49,437 nucleotides of DNA, from contig NZ_JAPSKN010000026.1 of NCBI RefSeq assembly GCF_031181705.1, positions 1 to 49,437 on the forward strand, read 5' to 3'. Positions 25,791 through 34,467 of the stretch are shown in pieces. The first letter of the stretch is position 1, and each line of letters begins with the position of its first letter. This stretch comes from Streptomyces sp. Its GTDB lineage: Bacteria > Actinomycetota > Actinomycetes > Streptomycetales > Streptomycetaceae. Made by a program: the position numbers and the translations under genes. The notes under the pieces were generated by a model. It did no database searches, was not told the origin of the DNA, and saw only the letters and a program-made list of their open reading frames with translations.

Positions 25791-27554
25791 ATGGCCTCGG
25801 TCACGTCCCTCAGCGACTCCGTCCACCAGCGCCTCGCGGCGGCCCTGTCGGCGGCCCTGCCGCAGGCCGGTTCCGCGGACCCGCTGCTGCGACGAAGCGA
25901 CCGGGCCGACTTCCAGGCCAACGGGATCCTGGCCCTCGCCAAGAAGGCGAAGGCCAACCCGCGGGAGCTGGCGACCCAGGTCGTCTCCCGGGTGGAGTCG
26001 GGTGAGCTGATCGGGGACGTCGAGGTCTCCGGGCCCGGCTTCCTGAACATCACGGTCACCGACCGGGCGATCACGGAGAACCTCGCGGCGCGCTGGGCCG
26101 ACGACACCGGCCGCCTCGGCGTGCCGCGCGCCGAGCGGCCCGGCACCACGGTCATCGACTACGCCCAGCCGAACGTGGCGAAGGAGATGCACGTCGGGCA
26201 CCTGCGCTCCGCGGTGATCGGCGACGCGGTGGTGCAGCTGCTGGAGTTCACCGGCGAGCACGTGGTCCGGCGCCACCACATCGGCGACTGGGGCACCCAG
26301 TTCGGCATGCTCATCCAGTACCTGGACGAGCACCCGCACGAGCTGGACCACGGTTCGGCCGAGGTGAGCGGCGAGGAGGCGATGTCGAACCTCGACCGCC
26401 TCTACAAGGCCTCGCGCAAGCTGTTCGACTCCGACGAGGCGTTCAAGACGCGCGCCCGGCGCCGGGTGGTGGACCTCCAGGCGGGCGACGAGAAGACCCT
26501 CGCCATCTGGCAGAAGTTCGTCGACGAGTCGAAGATCTACTTCTTCTCCGTCTTCGAGAAGCTGGACATGGAGATCCGCGACGCGGACATCGTCGGCGAG
26601 TCGGGTTACAACGACATGCTCGCGGAGACCTGCCGCCTGCTGGAGGAGTCGGGCGTGGCGGTCCGCTCCGAGGGCGCGCTGTGCGTGTTCTTCGACGACG
26701 TCAAGGGCCCGGACGGCAAGCCGGTCCCGCTGATCGTGCAGAAGTCGGACGGCGGCTACGGCTACGCGGCGACCGACCTGTCGGCGATCCGCGACCGCGT
26801 GTTCGACCTCAAGGCGGACACGCTGGTGTACGTGGTGGACGCGCGTCAGTCGCTGCACTTCAAGATGGTCTTCGAGACGGCGCGCAGGGCGGGCTGGCTG
26901 AACGACGACGTGAAGGCGTTCCAGCTGGCCTTCGGCACGGTCCTCGGCAAGGACGGCAAGCCGTTCAAGACGCGTGAGGGCGAGACGGTCCGCCTGGTCG
27001 ACCTGCTGGACGAGGCGATCGACCGTGCTTCGGCGGTGGTCCGGGAGAAGGCCCAGGACCTCTCCGAGGAGGAGATCGCCGAGCGGGGCGCCCAGGTGGG
27101 TGTCGGCGCGGTGAAGTACGCGGACCTGTCGACGTCGGCCAACCGGGACTACAAGTTCGACCTGGACCAGATGGTCTCGCTGAACGGCGACACGTCGGTC
27201 TACCTGCAGTACGCCTACGCCCGTATCCAGTCGATCCTGCGCAAGGCCGGCGCCTCCCGCCCGGCCGCGCACCCGGAGCTGCAACTGCACGCCGCGGAGC
27301 GGGCGCTGGGCCTGCACGTGGACTCCTTCGCGGAGACGGTGGCGGAGGCGGCCCGGGAGTACGCCCCGCACAGGCTGGCGGCGTACCTGTACCAACTGGC
27401 GTCGCTGTACACGACGTTCTACGACAAGTGCCCGGTGCTGAAGGCCGAGACGCCCGAGCAGGTCGAGAACCGCCTGTTCCTGTGCGACATCACGGCCCGC
27501 ACCCTCCACCGGGGCATGGCGCTGCTGGGCATCCGGACGCCCGAGCGGCTCTGA
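25791..27554 (+). CDS. argS: Arginyl-tRNA synthetase
   Basis: Charges tRNA-Arg; class Ia, cytosolic, normally a monomer. The 587-residue length matches the family. The additional N-terminal domain (1-115) is followed by [20 protein letters not shown], in which H134-V-G-H137 is the HIGH signature, then the Rossmann fold ([32 protein letters not shown]) and the helical anticodon-binding domain ending [17 protein letters not shown]. As in many ArgRS, the KMSKS motif is not canonical. ATG at 25791 chosen by family fit. A strong terminator follows. Confidence 0.96.
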   Translation: MASVTSLSDSVHQRLAAALSAALPQAGSADPLLRRSDRADFQANGILALAKKAKANPRELATQVVSRVESGELIGDVEVSGPGFLNITVTDRAITENLAARWADDTGRLGVPRAERPGTTVIDYAQPNVAKEMHVGHLRSAVIGDAVVQLLEFTGEHVVRRHHIGDWGTQFGMLIQYLDEHPHELDHGSAEVSGEEAMSNLDRLYKASRKLFDSDEAFKTRARRRVVDLQAGDEKTLAIWQKFVDESKIYFFSVFEKLDMEIRDADIVGESGYNDMLAETCRLLEESGVAVRSEGALCVFFDDVKGPDGKPVPLIVQKSDGGYGYAATDLSAIRDRVFDLKADTLVYVVDARQSLHFKMVFETARRAGWLNDDVKAFQLAFGTVLGKDGKPFKTREGETVRLVDLLDEAIDRASAVVREKAQDLSEEEIAERGAQVGVGAVKYADLSTSANRDYKFDLDQMVSLNGDTSVYLQYAYARIQSILRKAGASRPAAHPELQLHAAERALGLHVDSFAETVAEAAREYAPHRLAAYLYQLASLYTTFYDKCPVLKAETPEQVENRLFLCDITARTLHRGMALLGIRTPERL

Positions 27555-27678
27555 GGCCCGGCCGGGACGGACGGACCGAGGGCGGCACTCCCCCGTGAGT
27601 GTCGCCCTCGGCGTTTTCGGAAGTCTGGGTGGACCAGGAGCAGTTGGCGCACGTGTGGGACTTCATGTAGCGGCTCAC
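27490..27678 (-). CDS. Possible small CxxC protein, 62 residues
   Basis: Reading frame [25 protein letters not shown] followed by a Pro/Arg/Gly-rich end. Supported by an excellent ribosome binding site (AAGGAGA, 9 bases before the GTG at 27678), a CANC motif and G/C third positions over the first 25 codons. Against it: it runs through the argS terminator and overlaps the end of argS by 65 bases, and the same third positions would also suit the opposite strand. No family recognised. Confidence 0.25.
   Translation of the reverse strand: MSRYMKSHTCANCSWSTQTSENAEGDTHGGVPPSVRPSRPGLRAARASGCPAAPCPGGGCGP
27576..27611 (+). terminator. Terminator of argS
   Basis: A stem of about 15 pairs (one mismatch), CCGAGGGCGGCACTC / GAGTGTCGCCCTCGG, with a six-base loop, 22 bases after the argS stop and followed by GCGTTTTCGG. 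A good rho-independent-type terminator. Confidence 0.8.
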
Positions 27679-28053
27679 GCTGCCGGTCTCCTTCCCGGCG
27701 CCCCGCTGCCGGGGGAGCGCCTGCGGGGGCGGGAGCCCGATGCTCATGACGTGCGGCACGGACCCGTTCACCCTCGCCTCGCACCGCACGTCGACCGGGG
27801 CCCACCTCGAACTGCGCCACGGGGCCCGGTGCGGGGCCGGGTGGGCGCGGACGTGGAGCACGCGCATCGGCGACCGCCTGGAGCTGGAGGCAGCCGGTGG
27901 CGGCCGGCCGTCCACCGCCGGGATCACCGACGGCCTGGCCGCGCAGTCGTACCTCTACACGCCCATGGCGGCGGCCCGTTGCGGCACGGTGCTCCGCGCC
28001 TGCTGCCGCCCCGTGACGGGAGCCGGCGCGAGTGCTTCGAGGCACGCCCGTGA
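27671..28053 (+). pseudogene. Decayed DUF2690 domain gene
   Basis: One frame encodes a recognisable DUF2690 domain: CRGSACGGGSPMLMTCG, then DPFTLASH, HLELRHGARCGAGWARTW, IGDRLEL and SYLYTPMAAARCGTVLRAC. It lacks a start upstream: an in-frame TAG sits at 27668-27670 and no ATG/GTG lies between it and the first conserved Cys (27707), the first ATG being 27740, inside the domain. At the other end this frame has no stop until 28258, whereas the expected ending, RRECFEARP-stop, is in another frame and stops at 28053. So a frameshift near 28010-28030 is likely. No signal peptide or helix-turn-helix part remains. Confidence 0.55.
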
Positions 28054-28097
28054 ACCGGCCGGCCGCGTTGTCAGTGGCCGGCCCTACAGTCACCCGC

Positions 28098-28883
28098 ATG
28101 GCGACTCTCCCGAACCCCCTGCCCGCGCTGGCCGCGGACCCCGGCGGCCGCGCGCTCGGACTGCGCCTCCCCGCCGGCGCGCTCGTCGACACCACGGCCG
28201 CGGGGCCCTGGCACGAGCCGTTGCTGTGGTGCGCGCGGGAGCGCGCCCGGCCGGGTGAGCGGGAGCTGCTGGAACCGGCCAGGCGCCGGGGCCTGCTGCC
28301 GGTCGTGCTCGACGTCGGCGACGGTCACGGCGGCCCGGACCGCTGGGAGCTGGCACCCGCCGACGTGTCGTACCCGGGGGACCACGACGCCGAGGAGGTC
28401 CTGGCGGAGTACTGGCAGGAGCACGCGGTAAACGGCGCCCCCTGGCCGGGCGCGGACACCGCGCCGCCCGCCGGCCGGGACCCGGACACGGTGGCCGCCG
28501 ATGCCGCGGACGCCCTCCTGGACGACGGCGGCCCCCTCAAGGAGCCCCGCCTGGCGCTCGTCCCGGCCCGCCGCAGCGCCGACATACCGGCGGCGATCGG
28601 CTGGACCGGCGCGGTGCACCACGAGGCGGACCCGGCCCGGCTCGGCGCGGTGCTGCGCGACTGGGAGGACCGCTTCGGCATACGCGTCACGGCGCTCGGC
28701 TTCGACCACCTGCTGGTGTCGGTCGCCGCCCCGCCCGTCACGCCCGCCGACGCGGAGGCCGTCGCCGCGGAACACTTCGCGTTCTGCCCGGACAACCTCC
28801 GGCACGGCGCCGGCCCGTCCCTGCGGGCCTACGCCGAGCACCAGGTCCTCGGCCGCAGCTCATGGCACTTCTGGTGGGACTGA
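28098..28883 (+). CDS. DUF4253 domain protein
   Basis: A 261-residue soluble protein. The C-terminal part (about 155-261), with RRSADIPAAIGWTGAVHHEADP, VLRDWEDRFGIRVTALGFD and the ending HQVLGRSSWHFWWD, fits the DUF4253 family. No enzymatic residue can be assigned and the function is unknown. The ATG at 28098 lies in CACCCGCATGGCG without a strong ribosome binding site. Convergent with the aminotransferase 10 bases away. Confidence 0.8.
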   Translation: MATLPNPLPALAADPGGRALGLRLPAGALVDTTAAGPWHEPLLWCARERARPGERELLEPARRRGLLPVVLDVGDGHGGPDRWELAPADVSYPGDHDAEEVLAEYWQEHAVNGAPWPGADTAPPAGRDPDTVAADAADALLDDGGPLKEPRLALVPARRSADIPAAIGWTGAVHHEADPARLGAVLRDWEDRFGIRVTALGFDHLLVSVAAPPVTPADAEAVAAEHFAFCPDNLRHGAGPSLRAYAEHQVLGRSSWHFWWD

Positions 28884-28893
28884 CCCGGGCGGC

Positions 28894-30123
28894 CTAGAGG
28901 GTGTCCGGGGCACCGTCCCGCAGCCCCTCGCCCAGTCTGCGCAGCCCTTCGGCGATCTCCTGCGGGGCCTGCGTCACGAAGCACAGCCGCAGGGTCGTCC
29001 GGTCGGGCCGGCCCGCGTAGAAGGGGGCGCCGGGGACGTAGGCCACGTCGTGGCGCACCACCCGCGGCAGCAGCGCCGTCGTGTCGTACGGCTCCGGCAG
29101 CCGGGCCCAGAGGAACATGCCGCCCTCGGGCCGGTTCCACACCGAGCCCTCGGGCAGCGCCCCGGCCAGTCCCGCGAGCAGGGCGTCCCGGCGGGTGCGA
29201 TAGACCCCGGCGACGCGTGCGACGTGGGCGTCCAGGTCGTGGTCGGCGAGGTACCGGGCGGCGGCGAGCTGGTTGACGGTCGGGGTGTGCAGGTCGGCGG
29301 CCTGCTTGGCGACGGCACAGGCACGCCGCAGTTCGCCGGGCGCCCGCAGCCAGCCCAGCCGCAGTCCGGGTGCCATGACCTTGGAGAAGCTGCCGAGCAG
29401 CACCGTGCGGTCCTCGGCGCCCGGCCGGGAGGCGATCCAGGGGACGCGTTCGCCCTCGTAGCGCAGTTCCCCGTAGGGGTCGTCCTCGATGATCCACAGT
29501 CCGCGCCGGGCGGCGACGGCGGCCACGGCCGCGCGCCGTTCGGCGGGCAGCGTACGGCCGGTGGGGTTCTGGAAGGTGGGCACGGTGTACAGCAGCTTGG
29601 GCCGTTCGCGCACCACCAGGTCCTCCAGCGCCTCCGGATCGAGCCCCTGCTCGTCGCCGGGCACGGGCACGACCCGGGCTCCGGCGAAACCGAAGGCCTG
29701 GAGCGCCGCCAGGTAGCAGGGGTTCTCGACGAGGACGGTGTCGCCGGGTTCGAGCAGGGCGGTGGCCAGCAGGGAGAGGGCCTGCTGGGAGCCGGTGGTG
29801 ACGAGCAGGTCGTCGGGCCCGGTGGGCAGTCCGCGGGCGGTGGTCCGGGCGGCCAGGGCGGCCCGCAGTGCGGGCTCGCCCTCGGTCGTGGAGTACTGCA
29901 GCGCCCGCGCGGGCTGCTCGGCCAGCACCGCCCGGTAGGAGTGGGCGATGCCGTCCGCGTCGAACAGCTCCGGCGCCGGCAGCCCGCCCGCGAAGTTGAT
30001 CACTTCCGGTCGCGCGGTGACGGCGAGGATGTCCCGCACGGGAGAACCACCGACCGCCCGCGCCCGCGCGGCGAGCGGCGGCACGGACGCGTGGACGGCG
30101 GCAACGGGCTCGGCGACGGTCAT
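28894..30123 (-). CDS. PLP-dependent aminotransferase (class I/II fold)
   Basis: A 409-residue aminotransferase of the 2-aminoadipate/MocR-catalytic-domain type. Features: NFAGGLPAPELF near the N-terminus, TTGSQQALSLLATALLEPGD, the PTFQNPTGRT motif, IIEDDPYGELRY, and the PLP lysine in GSFSKVMAPGLRLGW; the C-terminal Arg is in TTLRLCFV. It lacks the N-terminal GntR domain of MocR proteins. Substrate unknown. ATG at 30123 with AAGGAG seven bases upstream; the promoter upstream carries an operator-like repeat. Confidence 0.92.
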   Translation of the reverse strand: MTVAEPVAAVHASVPPLAARARAVGGSPVRDILAVTARPEVINFAGGLPAPELFDADGIAHSYRAVLAEQPARALQYSTTEGEPALRAALAARTTARGLPTGPDDLLVTTGSQQALSLLATALLEPGDTVLVENPCYLAALQAFGFAGARVVPVPGDEQGLDPEALEDLVVRERPKLLYTVPTFQNPTGRTLPAERRAAVAAVAARRGLWIIEDDPYGELRYEGERVPWIASRPGAEDRTVLLGSFSKVMAPGLRLGWLRAPGELRRACAVAKQAADLHTPTVNQLAAARYLADHDLDAHVARVAGVYRTRRDALLAGLAGALPEGSVWNRPEGGMFLWARLPEPYDTTALLPRVVRHDVAYVPGAPFYAGRPDRTTLRLCFVTQAPQEIAEGLRRLGEGLRDGAPDTL

Positions 30124-30161
30124 GACACGGCTCCTTCGACAGCGGCGACGACGTGCCCCGC

Positions 30162-30189
30162 AGCCTAGAGACATACATGCTGTCTACAA
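30162..30189 (-). promoter_or_regulatory. Promoter of the aminotransferase with internal inverted repeat
   Basis: On the reverse strand: -35 TTGTAG (30184-30189), 16-base spacer, -10 TAGGCT (30162-30167). The spacer is filled by AGACA-N7-TGTCT (30169-30185), a perfect inverted repeat, the classical place for a repressor or a spacer-binding activator. The AT-rich patch stands out from its surroundings. No regulator gene is adjacent. Confidence 0.55.
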
Positions 30190-30319
30190 GGAAGACTTCC
30201 GGGATACGGACACGGCACCCACCGGGCGGCAGCCGACCGGCGAGACCCGGCCGACCGGTGCGGCTCCCGCGCCCGTACGCTCGTCCGTCGGCAGGCCGGT
30301 GTCGACGGAGAGGGAGCGC

Positions 30320-31012
30320 ATGGCAACGGGCAGGGACGGACACGGGCCCACGCCAGGAGCCGCCCGAGCGGCCCGGCCCACCGGGACCACTCCGCTCCGG
30401 CGCCGTACGGGCCCGGTGCACTGGTTCCTGTTCACCGGCGCGTGCGTGACGGCCTCCGTGACCCTGGTGTGGTGCGCTCCGGTGGTGCCCCTGCCGGGCT
30501 TCCTGCGCGGCCCGGTCTTCGTCACCTGCGCACTGGTGATACCGCTGGCACTCGTCCTGGTGCCCGGCGTCGCGCTCCGCCACGTCCGGCACAGGAAGAC
30601 GCCGAAAGCGGCCATCGGGGCGCTCGTCGTCACCGTCCCCGCCGCCGTCGTGCTGGCGATCGTCACCCAGCAGGCGGCCGAGGAGCGTGCGCTGCGGGAT
30701 CGGGGCCGGTGGACCGAGGCGGTCGTCGTCGACGTCCACCGCGGCAAGACCGACGAGTGTGCGCTGCGCACCCGCGGCGGCCGGGACATCTCACCCGAGA
30801 TGACGGACGGCTGCGACCCGCAACGGCTCGATCCGGGCGACGCACTGCGCGTGCTGTACGACCCCGAGGGCGCGTCCGCACCGTTGGAGGACGAGGACAC
30901 CGCCGTGGACCTGGATCCCGGCGCGTACGCGGGAGTGGCCGGCGGCCTGGCGGCGCTGGTCCTCGTGGCGGGCACGTGGGGCTGCGGACGGCTGAGCCGG
31001 GGGGAGACGTAG
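30320..31012 (+). CDS. Membrane protein, DUF3592-like
   Basis: A 230-residue protein with a basic N-terminus, three hydrophobic segments in the first half (WFLFTGACVTASVTLVW, FVTCALVIPLALVLVPGV, AALVVTVPAAVVLAIV-like) and one at the C-terminus (AYAGVAGGLAALVLVAGTW). The extracytoplasmic part between has RWTEAVVVDVHRGKTDECAL and DALRVLYDPEGA, a pattern like DUF3592 proteins. No function is known. ATG with GGAGAGGGAGCGC upstream. Confidence 0.7.
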   Translation: MATGRDGHGPTPGAARAARPTGTTPLRRRTGPVHWFLFTGACVTASVTLVWCAPVVPLPGFLRGPVFVTCALVIPLALVLVPGVALRHVRHRKTPKAAIGALVVTVPAAVVLAIVTQQAAEERALRDRGRWTEAVVVDVHRGKTDECALRTRGGRDISPEMTDGCDPQRLDPGDALRVLYDPEGASAPLEDEDTAVDLDPGAYAGVAGGLAALVLVAGTWGCGRLSRGET

Positions 31013-31021
31013 GGCCCGGTC

Positions 31022-31924
31022 TCAGCCCTTGGCCCCGACCGCGGCGTAGACGTTGATGTCCGCGTCCGTGACGTCGTCGATGTCGCGGTAGCGCACCTTC
31101 TCGATGTCGTCGAGCCCGGCGAGGAAGGCCTCCTCCGGCTGCTCGGGGACCGGGGCCGCGTGGTCGGGCCGCCAGCGGTGCGCGGGGACGACGCCCGGGT
31201 CGGCGATCTCCAGCCCGTTGCCGGTGAAGAACCGCTCGACCTCGGCCCGGGAGCGCAGCACGAAGGTGAACCCCCGCTCGGTGAAGGTCCGCTGGACCGC
31301 GCGGATGTTCTCGGGGTTGAGGTCCTCGGTGAGATGACTGAGCACCAGCCGGCTGCCGGCGGGCAGCGCGTCGAGCACCTCCCCCACCAGCGGATACGCC
31401 TCGTCGTCCGCGACGAAGTGCAGGACGGCGACCAGGCAGAGCGCGACCGGCCGGTCGAAGTCCAGGGTCTTGGCGGCCTGTTCGAGGATCCGGCCCGGGT
31501 CCCGCAGGTCGGCGTCGATGTAGTCCGTGCGCCCCTCGGGCCCGCTGGTCAGCAGGGCGCGCGCGTGGGCGAGCACGACGGGGTCGTTGTCCACGTACAC
31601 GACCCGCGAGCCGGGCGTGATCCGCTGTGCGATCTGGTGCACGTTCTCCGCGGTCGGCAGCCCGGTCCCGATGTCGAGGAACTGCCGGATGCCGTCCCGC
31701 TCGACCAGCTGCGTCACCGCGCGGCGCAGGAAGTCCCGGTTGTGCCGCACGTCGAGGTACCCGCGCGGGTTGGCGGCGAGCGCCGCGGCGGCCGCGTCCC
31801 GGTCCGCCGGGTAGTGGTCCTTGCCGCCGAGGAAGACGTCGTAGACCCGCGCCGGGTGCGCCTTGCTGCTGTCGATCCTCCTGCGCAGCTCGGCGGGGTC
31901 CTGACTGAGGGCGTCACCGGACAT
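31022..31924 (-). CDS. SAM-dependent methyltransferase, DUF574 family
   Basis: A 300-residue protein of PF04672, an actinobacterial methyltransferase family found in many copies in Streptomyces. N-terminal SSKAHPARVYDVFLGGKDHYPADRDAA is the family hallmark; the SAM-binding site is FLDIGTGLPTAENVHQIAQ, with VVYVDNDPVVLAHARAL after it. Substrate unknown. ATG with AGGAGACGTCC. Downstream of, and on the same strand as, the XRE regulator gene, but 109 bases apart. Confidence 0.92.
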   Translation of the reverse strand: MSGDALSQDPAELRRRIDSSKAHPARVYDVFLGGKDHYPADRDAAAAALAANPRGYLDVRHNRDFLRRAVTQLVERDGIRQFLDIGTGLPTAENVHQIAQRITPGSRVVYVDNDPVVLAHARALLTSGPEGRTDYIDADLRDPGRILEQAAKTLDFDRPVALCLVAVLHFVADDEAYPLVGEVLDALPAGSRLVLSHLTEDLNPENIRAVQRTFTERGFTFVLRSRAEVERFFTGNGLEIADPGVVPAHRWRPDHAAPVPEQPEEAFLAGLDDIEKVRYRDIDDVTDADINVYAAVGAKG

Positions 31925-32033
31925 GGACGTCTCCTGGGGGCTGGGTGGTCGTCGGCGACCACTTGGTCGGCCAACGACGTAACGACCTGCGTGACGTGCG
32001 GGTGCCCGCGGCCTCACGGGCACCCGCCGGCCG

Positions 32034-33497
32034 TCAGGACGCGCCGGTCGTCCCGGCCTTCACCCACTTCTCGCCGCCCAGCGGGAACTCGTAGGCCGGG
32101 CGCCCGTTGTTGCCGCTCGTGCGGAAGGGCCGGCCCCTGTCGTCCACGGTCAGCGTGCCCTGCCGGCTGCCGCTGGACCACCGCAGCTCCAGGTACCAGC
32201 TGACGTCGTAGGCGGAGGCGTCGGCCCGGATGTAGTAGACCTCCGGGTCGGACTCGCTCACCTTGAACGGGAAGTCGTCGTGGCCCGCCTCCGGCACGAC
32301 GGCCGGCCGCGCCGCGTCGAGGGCGACCGTGAACAACCGGGTCGGCACACCACCGCCGCAGCCCACGCCCGGATAGCCCATGGCGTAGTCGTTCCAGGCG
32401 AGCGGGGCGCGTTTGCCGGCCATGCGGACCGTCAGCCCCTTGAGGACCACCGTCTCGTCCCCGGTCCCCTGCACGGTGACCTTCAGCAGTTGCTCCCCCG
32501 ACGGAACGGCGTCCATCGCCGCCACCCAGCCCGGCGCGTCCTGCTCCAGCGGCGGCGGCACGACGCGGTCCGGCGGCAGATTCACCAGGTAGCGCTGGGA
32601 GCAGGGGTCCTCCCAGGCGTGCGGCTCGGTGTCGACGGAGAGCGGAGCCGGGCCGGAGGCGGGGGCGGTGTCGCGGCCGGGGCGTGCGGCGCCGGTGGCC
32701 GGGGCCGAGGGGCCGGAGGACGCGGCGGCCCCCTTCGCCTTGTCCTTGTCCTTCCCCTCTTCCCTGGCCGGGCCGGAGGGGGAGGAGGAACGGCCCGGGG
32801 GTGACACGGAGGCGACAGCGGAGCCGCCGGGCCGCGCGGCCGAGTCCGGCGCGGTCGCCGACCCGTGCCGCTCGTCCCCGTCGGTCCCGCCGGACGGCAC
32901 GGCCACGGCGAGCCCGACCCCGCCGAGCACGACGGCCAGGGCCACACCGGCGAGCACGGCGGGACGCGGCCGACGCGGACGCCGGCCGGCGGACCCGCCC
33001 GACAGCACCTCGCCCGCCCGTTCCGACCGCCCCTCGTCCGCAGCGCCCTCACCTGAACCGCCCGGGTCCGGACGGCCCCCGCCCGAGCCGTTCTCCTCCT
33101 GGACGCCCTGCTCCAAGACCGGCTCCGGATCCCCCTCTCGATCCGGACCCCGAGCTGGATCCGGCTCCCCCGGCGACGGACGGTTCTCCACGGGCTCCTC
33201 ATCCGCGACGGACCCGGAATCGTCGGCGCCCGCTCCCCCCTTCCGCCCCCGCCCCGCATCCGCCAGCACCCACCGCCGGTGCAGCTCCACCAGCTCCCGG
33301 GGCGACGCCTTGCACAGCCGCGCGAGCCGCTCCACGGGCGCGTAGTCGGCCGGTACGGCGTCCCCGTTGCAGTACCGGTGCAGCGTCGAGGTACTCATGT
33401 GCAGCCGCTTGGCGAGCACCCCGTAGCTCAGCCCGGAGCGCTCCTTCAACTCCCCCAGCAGTGCCGCGAAATCACCCGCGGCCGTGCTCTCCGACAC
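32034..33497 (-). CDS. Membrane-anchored XRE-family regulator with extracytoplasmic domain
   Basis: A 487-residue protein with three parts. Residues 1-75 form a Cro/C1-type helix-turn-helix (FAALLGELKERSGLSYGVLA, then KRLHMSTSTLHRYCNGDAVP). Residues 75-175 are a Glu/Asp/Gly/Pro-rich linker. A transmembrane helix lies near 178-200 (VLAGVALAVVLGGVGLAVAV). A second low-complexity linker leads to a C-terminal domain from DPCSQRYLVNLPPDRVVPP to the end, presumably outside the cell. The GTG at 33497 follows GGAGGA. It could sense an external signal and act directly on DNA. Divergent from a DUF4232 lipoprotein gene, a likely partner. Confidence 0.8.
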   Translation of the reverse strand: MSESTAAGDFAALLGELKERSGLSYGVLAKRLHMSTSTLHRYCNGDAVPADYAPVERLARLCKASPRELVELHRRWVLADAGRGRKGGAGADDSGSVADEEPVENRPSPGEPDPARGPDREGDPEPVLEQGVQEENGSGGGRPDPGGSGEGAADEGRSERAGEVLSGGSAGRRPRRPRPAVLAGVALAVVLGGVGLAVAVPSGGTDGDERHGSATAPDSAARPGGSAVASVSPPGRSSSPSGPAREEGKDKDKAKGAAASSGPSAPATGAARPGRDTAPASGPAPLSVDTEPHAWEDPCSQRYLVNLPPDRVVPPPLEQDAPGWVAAMDAVPSGEQLLKVTVQGTGDETVVLKGLTVRMAGKRAPLAWNDYAMGYPGVGCGGGVPTRLFTVALDAARPAVVPEAGHDDFPFKVSESDPEVYYIRADASAYDVSWYLELRWSSGSRQGTLTVDDRGRPFRTSGNNGRPAYEFPLGGEKWVKAGTTGAS

Positions 33498-33725
33498 TGT
33501 TCCTCCAGCCCCCGTGTCCCGTTCCACCGTTCCAGGGAACGGTCGTTTCCCCTGGTCAATGGCCGTGCGGGCGTTCCAGCGTCCCTGATCGCCCGCCGAG
33601 TGTGGCGGCCGGGACGCATCACCCCACAAGCTCTGGTCATCCAAGCACGCCACTCCCGGCCGACCGGTCGAGCGGCCCGCCCGGGCCCACTTCCCCACCG
33701 CTCTTTGTCCGAAAGGAACCCAGCC

Positions 33726-34448
33726 ATGCGCAAGTACCACGCCCTCCCCGTCGCCCTCCTGGCCGCCCTCGCCCTCACGGCGTGCGAGGACGGCACCGGC
33801 ACCCGGAACGAGGGTGCGGCGGCGAGCACGTCGATCACACCCGGCACGAGCGCTACGGGCGCCACCCCGGGCGAGCGGGAAGCAGGTGCCACCCAGCAGC
33901 CTCCCGGGGACACCACCGGGACCGCGGAGACCGCCGGCACCACGGGAACCACGCAGACCACCGGCAAGACCGGCACCACCGGCAAGGGCACCGAGAAGGC
34001 CGGGAAGCCGGCCGACCGGACGCGCGTCTCCTGCAACGGCTCCAACACCACCGTCACGGCCCAGCCGGTGCCCCGCCCCCTCAACCACATGCTGATCACG
34101 GTCAGGAACACCGGCTCGGCGAACTGCGACCTCACCTACCACCCGGTGCTCCGCTTCGACGAGATGCAGTGGGCCCCGCAGGCGATCGAGGACTCCAAGC
34201 CCCAGGCGGTGACGACCCTGGCCCCCGGCGAGTCCGGCTACGCGGGTGTCCTGCTGTCGGCGGCCGACGGCAGCGGCGAGGCCGGCACCACCGGCCGCAA
34301 GCTCACGGTCGGCTTCCAGGGCCGCACGCCCAACAGCGACGGCGGCCCCGCCGCGCTCCCCGCCCTGCCGGCCGAGGGCGTGTACTACGACAGCACCCTG
34401 CGGGTCACCTACTGGCTGCGCGACATGGACCAGGCCCTGTCCTACTGA
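33726..34448 (+). CDS. DUF4232 lipoprotein
   Basis: A 240-residue lipoprotein: signal peptide with lipobox LTAC (C20), a Thr/Gly-rich linker with repeated TGTT-like units (to about residue 100), then a DUF4232 domain from RVSCNGSNTTVTAQPVPRP through HMLITVRNTGSANCDLTYHP to VYYDSTLRVTYWL. The two Cys could pair. ATG with AAAGGAA upstream. About 230 bases separate it from the divergent XRE gene; together they may form a regulator-lipoprotein unit, which is inference. Confidence 0.85.
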   Translation: MRKYHALPVALLAALALTACEDGTGTRNEGAAASTSITPGTSATGATPGEREAGATQQPPGDTTGTAETAGTTGTTQTTGKTGTTGKGTEKAGKPADRTRVSCNGSNTTVTAQPVPRPLNHMLITVRNTGSANCDLTYHPVLRFDEMQWAPQAIEDSKPQAVTTLAPGESGYAGVLLSAADGSGEAGTTGRKLTVGFQGRTPNSDGGPAALPALPAEGVYYDSTLRVTYWLRDMDQALSY

Positions 34449-34467
34449 ACCGCCCTGCTGAACCGCC

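Noticed and set aside
27598..27670. Forward frame [23 protein letters not shown] ending just before the DUF2690 remnant
   Set aside because: Begins inside the argS terminator, very short, no ribosome binding site; its good third positions are shared with the reverse-strand ORF.
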